DNA of 64,000 nt, from positions 1 through 64,000 of the forward strand of contig JAHHUH010000004.1 in assembly GCA_020024105.1 (NCBI GenBank). Reading direction: 5' to 3'. The translations under genes were made by a program, and so were the position numbers. A model generated the notes under the pieces. It ran no database searches. It was not told where the DNA came from and was given only the letters and a program-made list of their open reading frames with translations. How positions within the stretch are numbered: the first letter of the stretch is position 1; each line of letters opens with the position of its first letter. This DNA is from Phascolarctobacterium sp. (GTDB taxonomy: Bacteria > Bacillota > Negativicutes > Acidaminococcales > Acidaminococcaceae). Positions 8,912 through 17,000 of the stretch are shown here, piece by piece.

Positions 8912-8931
8912 GGGGCGGAGTATCTCCGCCC
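8912..8931 (+). other. Intercistronic GC-rich hairpin between binding protein and permease
   Basis: GGGGCGGAG tat CTCCGCCCt forms a very stable stem with a 3-nt loop and no T run. It lies between the binding-protein stop and the permease start. Such hairpins usually stabilise the upstream mRNA, giving more binding protein than permease. Confidence 0.65.
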
Positions 8932-8955
8932 TGTAACTTGTCTATGGAGATTATT

Positions 8956-9600
8956 ATGGATTATGTTTTGAATATTATTCCACAAATGCTGATTGGTTGT
9001 GGAGTTACCTTACAGATTTTTTTGATAACTATAGTTTGTAGCTTGCCTATAGGACTGGTGTTGGCTTTTGGGAGAGTTTCTTCCTTGCGGATTTTACGGA
9101 GCCTGATAGCTTTTTATGTTTGGGTAATGCGTGGCACTCCTTTGATGCTGCAATTATTATTCTTCTATTTTGCATTGCCTTCCATCGGTATTCGTTTTAG
9201 TGATTTTAGTGCGGCTATGCTGGCCTTTGTTCTAAATTATGCCGCTTATTTTTGCGAAATTTTCCGTTCCGGTATTCAGGCTGTACCTAAAGGTCAGTAT
9301 GAGGCTGCTCATACTCTGGGCATGAGTTATGTACAAACCATGCGCCGTATCGTTATTCCTCAGGTTTTACGTATAGTAGTGCCGCCCATCAGTAATGAAA
9401 CAATTACTCTAGTCAAGGATACCTCCCTGGTCTATGTTTTGGCGATGAACGATTTAATGCGTACTGCCAGAAATCTGGTACAAAGAGATTTTGATATTAC
9501 ACCATTTTTGGTAGCAGGTCTTTTTTATCTTTTGGCCACCTTGGTTTTGACTATTATGTTTGAACGTCTGGAAAAACATTTTTCCAGGTATGATCAATAG
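8956..9600 (+). CDS. Amino-acid ABC transporter permease (His/Glu/Gln family)
   Basis: Inner-membrane permease (214 aa) of the polar amino-acid uptake family. It has about five membrane segments and the conserved EAA-type loop, seen here as QYEAAHTLGMSYVQTMRRIVIPQ (read in two parts, about residues 120-142), which contacts the ATPase. The motif MRGTPLMLQLLFFYF near residue 62 is typical of HisMQ/GlnP. I prefer the ATG at 8956, six bases after GGAG; a TTG at 8938 and an ATG at 8944 are possible. The gene follows an mRNA-stabilising hairpin and precedes its ATPase by 13 bp. Confidence 0.92.
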   Translation: MDYVLNIIPQMLIGCGVTLQIFLITIVCSLPIGLVLAFGRVSSLRILRSLIAFYVWVMRGTPLMLQLLFFYFALPSIGIRFSDFSAAMLAFVLNYAAYFCEIFRSGIQAVPKGQYEAAHTLGMSYVQTMRRIVIPQVLRIVVPPISNETITLVKDTSLVYVLAMNDLMRTARNLVQRDFDITPFLVAGLFYLLATLVLTIMFERLEKHFSRYDQ

Positions 9601-9613
9601 GCTGGAGGCTACA

Positions 9614-10375
9614 ATGATGAAAAAAATAGAAGCTAGAAATATTCATAAACGCTATAATAATCTAGATGTTTTAAAAGGCATTGATTTGGATGTAGATGAG
9701 GGTGAGGTTGTTGCCGTTATTGGACCTTCCGGTAGTGGTAAAAGCACCTTGCTCCGTTGTCTAAATCGTTTGGAGACAATTGAAAAGGGCACGATTATCA
9801 TTGATGGTGCAACTCTGGTACAGGATGGTCCAGACGGAGTTGAGTATGCCTCCAAGGATAAGAGTCGTCAGATAGTATGTAAAATGGGGATGGTTTTTCA
9901 ACAGTTCAACCTTTTTCCTCATATGACTGTGTTGGAGAATCTCATAGAAGCACCTTTACAGGTACAAAAACGTAAACGTGAAGAAGTAGTTCGTGAAGCT
10001 GAAGAACTTTTGGCTAAGGTTGGTTTACTGGAAAAAAAGGATATCTATCCTCGTAAGCTTAGTGGTGGGCAGCAGCAGCGTGTGGCAATTGCCCGGGCTT
10101 TGGCAATGAAACCGGCAATTATGCTTTTTGATGAGCCGACTTCTGCTTTGGATCCGGAGTTAACCGGTGAGGTTTTAAAAACCATGCGTGAGCTGGCTGA
10201 TGAAAAAATGACCATGGTCGTGGTAACCCATGAAATGGGTTTTGCCAGAGAAGTAGCAACTAAGGTTGTTTTTATGGCTGATGGTTATGTACAGGTACAG
10301 GGGACACCACAGGAGGTTTTTGATAATCCGACGAATGAAAGATTGAAAAGCTTTTTGCATGTTTTGCTAAAATAA
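9614..10375 (+). CDS. Amino-acid ABC transporter ATP-binding protein (GlnQ/HisP family)
   Basis: ATPase (253 aa) energising the permease encoded just upstream. Walker A is GPSGSGKST, the Q-loop is MVFQQFNLFPHMTV, the signature is LSGGQQQR, Walker B is IMLFDEPTSALDP and the switch histidine is in VTHEMGFA. Between Walker A and the Q-loop it has a modest insertion (about residues 65-95), as in HisP-like proteins. The start is the ATG at 9614 (or 9617), five to eight bases after GGAGG; the reading frame is open further upstream but overlaps the permease. The operon ends in a bidirectional terminator. Confidence 0.93.
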   Translation: MMKKIEARNIHKRYNNLDVLKGIDLDVDEGEVVAVIGPSGSGKSTLLRCLNRLETIEKGTIIIDGATLVQDGPDGVEYASKDKSRQIVCKMGMVFQQFNLFPHMTVLENLIEAPLQVQKRKREEVVREAEELLAKVGLLEKKDIYPRKLSGGQQQRVAIARALAMKPAIMLFDEPTSALDPELTGEVLKTMRELADEKMTMVVVTHEMGFAREVATKVVFMADGYVQVQGTPQEVFDNPTNERLKSFLHVLLK

Positions 10376-10388
10376 TAAAAAATAAAGT

Positions 10389-10425
10389 AAAAGGGCTTCC
10401 TGTAAAACAGGAAGCCCTTTTAAGA
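10389..10425. terminator. Bidirectional intrinsic terminator
   Basis: AAAAGGGCTTCCTGT aaa ACAGGAAGCCCTTTT is a perfect 15-bp inverted repeat between the convergent ABC operon and thioesterase gene. It has A/T tracts on both sides, so it can stop transcription from either direction. Confidence 0.9.
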
Positions 10426-10441
10426 TTTGAAGCAGAACGGA

Positions 10442-10825
10442 TTATTTGTTCAATTTAGCCATGAATTTAGCATTGTCGATGATAAATCTTTCGTGAATGC
10501 CTTTACCGATGGTGCCTTTATCATCTTTGGCAATAACGGCAAAGGTCAGCTTACGGCCTTCAACAGATGTTAGTTGTGCTTCGGCTTCTACCTGCTTGCC
10601 TAAAGCAGTAGGAGCGCTATGGGTAATACTTAGGCTGATACCTACAGTACCGGTGCCTTCTTCTAGACAATTAGCTACGGCTGCGCAGGCCGCCTCTTCC
10701 ATAAGTGCACACATGGACGGGGTAGCAAAAACGGGCAGAGAACCACTGCGCATGGTTTGGGCAGTGTTGCTTTCAGTAACAGTAGTCATGGCTGTACCGG
10801 TTAAACCGGCTTGTAAATGAAACAT
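10442..10825 (-). CDS. FlK-type hotdog thioesterase
   Basis: Small hotdog-fold thioesterase (127 aa) related to fluoroacetyl-CoA thioesterase FlK. By simple offset, Thr35, Glu43 and His69 fall exactly where the FlK catalytic residues Thr42, Glu50 and His76 lie, in FATPSMCALMEEA and ISITH-like contexts (SLSITHSAP). Most family members are general acyl-CoA thioesterases or unknown; fluoroacetate detoxification should not be assumed. It has an AGAAGG ribosome site. It is transcribed toward the ABC operon and shares its terminator. Confidence 0.8.
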   Translation of the reverse strand: MFHLQAGLTGTAMTTVTESNTAQTMRSGSLPVFATPSMCALMEEAACAAVANCLEEGTGTVGISLSITHSAPTALGKQVEAEAQLTSVEGRKLTFAVIAKDDKGTIGKGIHERFIIDNAKFMAKLNK

Positions 10826-10950
10826 AGGAAACCTTCTTTCTATAGATGATTGTAAATATTTGTAGATATTTCTAAATCTACTATAATAGAAAAAAACATT
10901 TCTGGCAAGGAATTCTTAACCGACATTTAGAAAAGAGCATACTACGGTAC

Positions 10951-10989
10951 AAAACAAAGCCCCCATCTCCAGCGGATGGGGGCTTTGTT
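10951..10989. terminator. Bidirectional terminator-like inverted repeat
   Basis: AACAAAGCCCCCATC tccagcg GATGGGGGCTTTGTT is a perfect 15-bp inverted repeat. On the minus strand it lies about 100 bp after the 26-codon ORF at 11093-11173 and would end that transcript. No other gene needs it. Confidence 0.7.
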
Positions 10990-11092
10990 ACGCCACTATA
11001 TTTCGTACATAGTAGCTGTATGTAGGATTGGGGGGGGTAAGTCGCTTCGTCCATAACGACCTATATGCAATCTATATAACGCAATAAAGTGA

Positions 11093-11173
11093 TTACACCA
11101 AGCGATACGCAGCGGCTTGTATCGCTCTGCCGCTAACTAGAGTGAATCGATTGATAGCTTTGTTTACAAACAT
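11093..11173 (-). CDS. Candidate small protein of 26 aa
   Basis: This small minus-strand ORF has an ATG seven bases after an excellent ribosome site (AAGGAGGGG). The peptide MFVNKAINRFTLVSGRAIQ (first 19 residues) continues to end in YRLV; it is basic and amphipathic with no clear membrane span. Downstream on the same strand is a perfect hairpin terminator-like repeat (10951-10989); upstream is a Crp-like palindrome. The strong ribosome site in an otherwise gene-free 610-bp gap is the main argument. It could instead be the coding part of a dual-function regulatory RNA. I do not recognise a family. Confidence 0.5.
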   Translation of the reverse strand: MFVNKAINRFTLVSGRAIQAAAYRLV

Positions 11174-11211
11174 GGCAACCCCTCCTTAAACGTAAAACCA
11201 ATATGCAATCC

Positions 11212-11227
11212 TGTGAATAAAATCACA
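11212..11227. promoter_or_regulatory. Perfect Crp/Fnr-type palindrome TGTGA-N6-TCACA
   Basis: TGTGAATAAAATCACA matches the Crp consensus half-sites exactly on both arms. It lies 39 bp upstream of the 26-codon ORF start on the minus strand and 220 bp upstream of the DUF190 gene on the plus strand. The regulator is not in the window. Confidence 0.5.
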
Positions 11228-11362
11228 TAAATGTAAATAACCTAACAGACTGTTTGAGTACTGATGGACAATACTCCTTCGCTTTCCTCTGCCTATAGTA
11301 TTCGCTATTAGTGGTAAAATTCCTGCTAGATAAAAAAATAAAAATATTTTTAGGAAAATTTT

Positions 11363-11394
11363 CTTATTATATCAGTAAAAACTGATATAATAAG
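11363..11394. promoter_or_regulatory. 13-bp perfect inverted repeat overlapping a promoter
   Basis: CTTATTATATCAG taaaaa CTGATATAATAAG. The right arm contains TATAAT (11386-11391), a good -10 for the DUF190 gene at 11448. By symmetry the left arm gives the same -10 on the minus strand (11371-11366). It may be a symmetric bidirectional promoter, or a repressor operator laid over a promoter. Confidence 0.55.
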
Positions 11395-11447
11395 GCCAGA
11401 GGGTTTTAAGTAGAACGGTTTACAATTTTTAGACAGGAGTGAGTTTT

Positions 11448-11828
11448 ATGGAATTAAAAAAAATTACTTTTTTAAAAATTTATACTGGTGAGGATGTTAT
11501 GCTGAATGATCAGCCATTATATAAGGCTGTTATCGAAGAGGCGCGCCGTTTGAAATTAGCTGGTGGTACGGTAATGAAGGGTATCGAAGGCTATGCTAGT
11601 ACTAGCCGTGGCGTAGGTAGAGCAGTATCATCCTTTGTTAGTGGTAATGCTAATTATCCCATTGTTGTTGAAATTGTAGATCGTAGAGAGAATATAGATA
11701 AGATTTTACCGTTTTTAGAGGCTAATGTTCACGATGGTCTGGTTTTATTAGAAGAAAGCACCTATCTGGAAACGGCATATACGCGTAAGCGCGCTCGTGA
11801 GCTTGCAGACATGGCTAAAGAAGACTAG
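11448..11828 (+). CDS. DUF190 family PII-like protein
   Basis: Small cytosolic protein (126 aa) of the DUF190 family, whose fold resembles PII signal proteins and whose ligand is mostly unknown. Seen here are the family features IYTGEDVMLNDQPLYKAVI, GTVMKGIEGYAS and PIVVEIVDRRENIDKILPFL. In many genomes DUF190 sits beside CrcB fluoride channels, but no crcB is present here. The start is the ATG at 11448, about nine bases after AGGAG; the GTG at 11439 is too close to that site. The next gene is a DUF697-like membrane protein 28 bp downstream, probably in the same operon. Confidence 0.85.
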   Translation: MELKKITFLKIYTGEDVMLNDQPLYKAVIEEARRLKLAGGTVMKGIEGYASTSRGVGRAVSSFVSGNANYPIVVEIVDRRENIDKILPFLEANVHDGLVLLEESTYLETAYTRKRARELADMAKED

Positions 11829-11856
11829 GATTGCCTAATCAGGATGGGGGATTAGT

Positions 11857-12354
11857 ATGGATAAAGAGGATATGGAAGCTAAGGATGTAGAAATTTACGA
11901 TGAACGACTTCTCGCTGAAGAAGCTGAGGATATCTGCCGTTGGGCAGCAGCTCGTGCTGGTGTTATTGTAGTTGCACCAATTGTAGGCTCTATGACCTTG
12001 ATGGCCAATGAGGTGTATATGATTATCCGTTTGGGTAAGGTTTACGGGGAGGATATCAGCGAAGGTGCTGCGGTAGGTATTCTAGGTTCCTTGGGAGCCT
12101 ATTTTGTAGGTAGTACCTTGACCACCCTAATACCCTTTCCACCCCTGCAGGTACCTGTAGCGGTAGGTACTACTTATGCTTTAGGTAAGGTTGTCACCAG
12201 ATGGCTACAGGATGGTAAGCCTGATGATATGGAGCAGTTTAAACAGTTGTACAGTGATTCCCTGGAGGAAGCTAAATGTAATTTAGATGTTTTCAAGGAA
12301 AACCCGCGGAAGGAAGCTCCGCTAGGGGATGAAAAGAAGAACTATAAGCTTTGA
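11857..12354 (+). CDS. DUF697/YcjF-like membrane-associated protein
   Basis: 165-aa protein with an acidic N-terminal region and two hydrophobic, glycine-rich segments (about residues 35-50 and 72-115). The pattern EVYMIIRLGKVYGEDISEG..GSTLTTLIPFP..TTYALGKVV resembles the DUF697 domain found at the end of YcjF and of some dynamin-like or Era-like GTPases. Here the domain stands alone with a charged C-terminal tail. The start follows GGATGGGGG. Probable operon with the DUF190 gene. Function unknown; DUF697 proteins are often linked to membrane stress. Confidence 0.6.
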   Translation: MDKEDMEAKDVEIYDERLLAEEAEDICRWAAARAGVIVVAPIVGSMTLMANEVYMIIRLGKVYGEDISEGAAVGILGSLGAYFVGSTLTTLIPFPPLQVPVAVGTTYALGKVVTRWLQDGKPDDMEQFKQLYSDSLEEAKCNLDVFKENPRKEAPLGDEKKNYKL

Positions 12355-12362
12355 GGAGCTTA

Positions 12363-12391
12363 TTGCTTAAATATTATAAGAATGGTATTAT
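12363..12391 (+). promoter_or_regulatory. Candidate promoter for the 128-aa membrane protein gene
   Basis: TTGCTT (12363-12368), a 17-bp spacer and TATTAT (12386-12391, overlapped by TATAAT three bases on). It lies just after the preceding stop codon. Confidence 0.5.
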
Positions 12392-12481
12392 AATAAAGAA
12401 TATGTGGGGAAGGCTACAGAATATTCAACTGGAGTTCCTTCTCTAAAGCACTATGATATTTTAAGGAGGCTATTTGAGAGG

Positions 12482-12868
12482 ATGAATTTTCAGTTTTTTG
12501 CGTTTTTGATTTTTATGTCTTTTGTTTCCTTTGCCATTGCTTTTTTGGCATATGGGATGGTGGTACGCTTTTTGGGTAAAACCGGCGCTTTGAGCCGTTG
12601 GTCTCAAATTATTTTGATTCCGGCTTGTATCGTCTTTTTTGACTTTATTTGCATTGCTGCACCTAGTGAGTATCGATATTACATTGGTTCAGTACCCCTG
12701 CTTTTGGTTGGCGCTATTGCTGTGTACTATTATTTCTTTAAGGGTGAAAGCTTCTTGGAAGAAAAGCCCACGCCTACTGCTATGGTACAGGCTAGTGTTG
12801 AGCCTAAAAAACTGAGTAAAAAATCTCAACGCATTCATGCTGCAAGAAAAAAACGCGGCAGGGAATAA
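12482..12868 (+). CDS. Small membrane protein of unknown function
   Basis: 128-aa protein with about three hydrophobic helices (residues 2-26, 38-58 and 66-88) and a strongly basic C-terminal tail (KKLSKKSQRIHAARKKRGRE). I chose the ATG at 12482; AAGGAGG lies 13 bases upstream, somewhat far, while an upstream in-frame GTG at 12404 has no ribosome site. It has its own promoter and precedes the two universal stress protein genes. I do not recognise a family. The basic tail may bind nucleic acid or acidic lipid. Confidence 0.6.
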   Translation: MNFQFFAFLIFMSFVSFAIAFLAYGMVVRFLGKTGALSRWSQIILIPACIVFFDFICIAAPSEYRYYIGSVPLLLVGAIAVYYYFFKGESFLEEKPTPTAMVQASVEPKKLSKKSQRIHAARKKRGRE

Positions 12869-12988
12869 ATTCTAGCAGGATTTTTAGAATTATATCAAGA
12901 ATATACAGGATAAAGGGTAGGTGTTGGGTATATCCTTAGATAAATTAAAATATTTAATAGACTGTTTATGGATTGGAGGCTTGATATT

Positions 12989-13426
12989 ATGTTTAAGAAG
13001 ATTCTCGTTCCTGTTGATGGTAGTGAAGGCAGCTGGCGCGCTTTGGCTGATGCGCTGGAAATTGGTGGCAAATTTGGTAGTGAATTAGTTATTGTAAATG
13101 TTATTCAGCCCTTTAATAATGCGGCTTTGCTGGCTATGCCCGGCGGTTCTGTAATTTTGGACCGTGATAATACCGAATTAGAAGAAATTGGTAACCACAT
13201 CTTGGAAATGGCAAAGGAAAAAGTTGGCTCCTATCCTAATAAAGTGGGGTATCTTGTTGAAGTAGGACATCCTTCTGAACGTATTATTGCTATTGCAGGT
13301 AAGGCGGAATGTGATGCCATCATCATTGGCAGCCGTGGCCTGTCCGGTATTGCAGAGTTCTTCCTGGGCAGTGTAAGCTCTAAGGTAGCCCAATATGCTA
13401 ATGTACCCGTGTTGATTACTAAATAA
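12989..13426 (+). CDS. Universal stress protein (UspA family), first of two
   Basis: Cytosolic nucleotide-binding stress protein (145 aa). It begins FKKILVPVDGSEGSWRA, with the adenosine-contacting Val-Asp, and ends with the ATP-binding signature GSRGLSGIAEFFLGSVS (G-2x-G-9x-G-S). The ATG at 12989 follows GGAGG by eleven bases. The second Usp gene starts two bases after its stop codon. ATP-binding UspA proteins respond to energy and redox stress; the pyruvate:ferredoxin oxidoreductase gene follows behind a terminator. Confidence 0.92.
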   Translation: MFKKILVPVDGSEGSWRALADALEIGGKFGSELVIVNVIQPFNNAALLAMPGGSVILDRDNTELEEIGNHILEMAKEKVGSYPNKVGYLVEVGHPSERIIAIAGKAECDAIIIGSRGLSGIAEFFLGSVSSKVAQYANVPVLITK

Positions 13427-13428
13427 TT

Positions 13429-13845
13429 ATGCTGAAACGCATTCTTGTTCCTGTTGATGGAACTGAATATTCGTGGCGTGCCTTAGAGTATGCCTCTGCT
13501 TTAGCAAGATTAAGTGGTGGTAGCCTAGTGGTAATGACCGTATCTGATGAAGATACACCGGCGCCCATTGTATTCGCTGGGGAGGATTGTTTAGTTGCAC
13601 AAATTGGCAATGAGGTTTTAGATGTAGCTCGTGCCATTATGTTAGGTCAAGGTGTGGAGTGTAGTTATTTGCTAGAACATGATAGCAGTGTAACGGAGAG
13701 TATTTTACACGCGGAGAAGACGGAAAAATGCGATACCATCGTTCTGGGAAGTAGGGGCTTTGGAACCCTGGAGGGATTACTTAGAGGAAGTGTCAGCCAG
13801 GTTATCGTAGAAAATGCCGATGTTCCGGTCATTGTGGTAAAATAA
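13429..13845 (+). CDS. Universal stress protein (UspA family), second of two
   Basis: 138-aa paralogue of the preceding protein, with LKRILVPVDGTEYSWRALEYA at the N-terminus (about 21 residues, given here only as the family start) and the nucleotide-binding motif GSRGFGTLEGLLRGSVS near the C-terminus. Only two bases separate it from the upstream stop codon, so the pair is co-transcribed and translationally coupled. It may form heterodimers with its neighbour. A terminator follows. Confidence 0.9.
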   Translation: MLKRILVPVDGTEYSWRALEYASALARLSGGSLVVMTVSDEDTPAPIVFAGEDCLVAQIGNEVLDVARAIMLGQGVECSYLLEHDSSVTESILHAEKTEKCDTIVLGSRGFGTLEGLLRGSVSQVIVENADVPVIVVK

Positions 13846-13849
13846 GTTA

Positions 13850-13889
13850 AAAGCACCTGTCAGCCTGAGGCTGGGCAGGTGCTTTTTTT
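13850..13889 (+). terminator. Intrinsic terminator after the usp pair
   Basis: AAGCACCTG tcAGCCtgagGCTgg gCAGGTGCTT forms a long interrupted stem followed by TTTTTTT. Confidence 0.92.
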
Positions 13890-14025
13890 GTAAGGAAAGG
13901 AATTTTTACAGAAAAAAGTATAGCTTTTATTTTACAAAAAGGCTTAAATAGTATATACTAAATGCTGGTGTTAATAATATGAGCTCTATGAGAAGTGAAT
14001 CGAGTTTAGGAAAGAAGGGAATTTA

Positions 14026-17000
14026 ATGGTTAAAATGAAAACAATGGACGGAAATACTGCGGCGGCATATATTTCTTATGCTTTCACCGATGTCGCAGCC
14101 ATCTATCCTATTACCCCCTCTTCCCCGATGGCAGAGGTCGTTGACGAATGGTCTGCACAGGGTAAGAAAAATATTTTTGGTCAGACTGTTGAGTTAATGG
14201 AGATGCAATCTGAAGCAGGTGCTTCCGGTGCAGTACATGGCTCCTTACAGGCAGGCGCTTTGACTACCACCTACACAGCTTCCCAAGGTCTGTTGTTGAT
14301 GATTCCTAATATGTATAAAATGTCCGGTGAGCTTTTGCCCGCAGTTTTTCATGTATCTGCACGTGCTTTAGCAACTAGCTCTCTTTCTATTTTTGGTGAC
14401 CATCAGGACGTTATGGCAACTCGCCAGACAGGCTTTGCTCTATTAGCTGAAGGTAGTGTACAAGAGGTTATGGATTTGTCCGCCGTAGCCCATTTGTCCG
14501 CTATTAAGGGTCGAGTTCCTTTTTTGAATTTCTTTGATGGTTTCCGTACCTCTCACGAAATCCAAAAAATTGAAGTTTTAGATTATGATGATTTAGCTAA
14601 GCTTTTAGACCGTGATGCTTTAGAAGCCTTTCGTGCTCGTGCCTTGAATCCGGATAATCCGGTTATTCGTGGTACTGCTCAGAATCCTGATATTTATTTC
14701 CAAACCCGTGAAGCAGTAAATAGCTACTACAATGCTTTGCCGGAAATTGTAGAAAATTATATGGGTGAAATTAATAAGCTGACCGGCCGTAATTATCACA
14801 TCTTTAATTACTATGGTGCTGAGGATGCCGAGGAAATGATTATCATCATGGGTAGCGGTAGCGAAACCGTACGTACCGTAGTTGATGCTTTAAATAAAGC
14901 AGGCCGTAAGGTAGGCGTATTGTGCGTTCATTTGTATCGTCCTTTCAGCATTGAACATTTCATGGCTGCTATTCCGACAACCGTGCAGAAGATTGCTGTT
15001 ATGGACAGAACTAAGGAGCCCGGTGCTTTTGGCGAGCCCTTGTATTTGGATGTTCGTGCAGCTTTCTATGCTAGCGAACGTAGACCTATTATTGTAGGCG
15101 GTCGCTATGGCTTAGGCTCCAAGGACTTGATCCCTGCTGATGTGGTAGCTGTATTTGATAATTTAGCTGCTGCTGAGCCGAAGAATAACTTTACCGTTAG
15201 TATTACTGATGATGTAACTAATACTTCTTTACCCATTGCCGGAGATTTTGATGTAACTCCTGCAGGTACTAAGGGCTGTAAGTTCTGGGGCCTGGGCAGT
15301 GATGGTACTGTAGGCGCTAATAAGAGTGCTATTAAAATTATTGGTGACCATACCGACATGTACGCCCAAGGTTATTTTGCCTATGACAGTAAAAAATCTG
15401 GCGGTGTAACTGTTTCTCACCTGCGTTTTGGCCATACTCCTATTATGGCTCCCTACCTGATTAATGTGGCGGATTTTATTGCCGTACATAAGCAGTCCTA
15501 TGTGGACAGCTACGAGGTACTGGAGGGCTTGAAGCAGGGTGGTACCTTCCTGCTGAACTGCAATTGGTCCTTGGCTGAACTAGAAGAGAAGCTGCCCGGT
15601 AAGTTAAAACATTATATTGCAGAAAAACAGATTAAATTCTATATTATTGATGCAGTGAAGATTGCTCAGGAAATTGGCTTGGGCGGTCGTATTAATATGA
15701 TTATGCAGTCCGCTTTCTTTAAATTGGCGGATATTATCCCCTTGGCTGATGCTGTTAAATATTTGAAGGATGCAGTAGAAGCTTCCTACGGCAAAAAAGG
15801 TCAAAACATTGTTGATATGAACAATGCAGCCATTGACAAGGGTATTGATGCTATTGTTGAGGTTCCTGTACCTGCCAGCTGGGCTGAAGCATCTACAGAA
15901 TCCACTGCCAAGGCTACTGGTAATGACTTTATTGATAATGTTTTGGTGCCTATGAATAGACTGGAAGGCGATAAGCTGCCTGTCAGCACTTTTGCTAATG
16001 AGCATGTTGATGGTACCTTCCCTTGTGGTGGTACTGCCTATGAAAAACGTGGCATTGCCATCGACGTACCTGAATGGCAGGTTGATACCTGTATTCAATG
16101 TAACCAGTGTGCTTTTGTATGTCCGCATGCTGCCATCCGTCCTGTTTTGATGACTGAGGAAGAAGCTGCTAAGGCTCCCACCCTGCCATCTAAGGACGCT
16201 ATGGGTGCCAAGGACTTGAAATTCTCCATTGCTATTTCTCCCCTGGATTGTACTGGCTGCGGTAACTGTGCTCAGGTCTGCCCCGCTCCTAAGGGCAAGG
16301 CGTTGATTATGCGTCCGTTGGCTACTCAGGTTAACAAGGCTGATGATTGGACCTATGTAACTAAGGAAGTTACCCATAAGCCCAATCCAATGAAGAAAAA
16401 TACCGTAAAGGGCATTCAATTTGAACAACCTCTGCTGGAGTTCTCCGGTGCTTGTGCCGGCTGTGGTGAAACTCCCTATGCTAAATTAGTTACCCAATTA
16501 GTTGGTGATAGAATGATGATTGCCAACGCTACCGGCTGTACCTCTATTTGGGGTGCTAGTGCTCCGGCTATGCCCTATACTAAGAATTGCCAAGGTCATG
16601 GTCCCAGCTGGGCGAACTCACTTTTTGAAGATAATGCCGAATATGGTCTAGGCATGTTCCTGGGCGTTAAACAATCCCGTGAGCGTGTAGCTGAGCTGGC
16701 TAAGGAAATGTTGGCTGGTGAGCTTCCTGAAGACCTGCGTACAGCTTTACAAGCCTGGTTGGAGGGAATGCAGGAGAGTGAGGGTACCCGTGAGCGTGCG
16801 GATGCTCTGGCTGCTGTAGCCGCTAAATATCAGGATAAGGGTGCTCAATATGCTGAGCTCTATAAGGATAAACAATTCTTTGTAAAACGTAGCCACTGGA
16901 TTTTCGGCGGCGATGGCTGGGCTTATGATATCGGCTATGGTGGCGTAGACCATGTATTGGCTTCTGGTGAGAATGTTAATATTATGGTCTTTGATACCGA

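Noticed and set aside
8912..8931. Hairpin as a terminator between binding protein and permease
   Set aside because: No T run follows; an mRNA-stabilising hairpin is more likely.
11030..11037. Run of eight G as a phase-variable tract
   Set aside because: It is not in a coding frame or a recognisable promoter spacer.
15604..16428. 274-codon open frame on the minus strand inside nifJ
   Set aside because: Shadow of the strongly coding plus-strand nifJ; no ribosome site, and the composition mirrors the complement.
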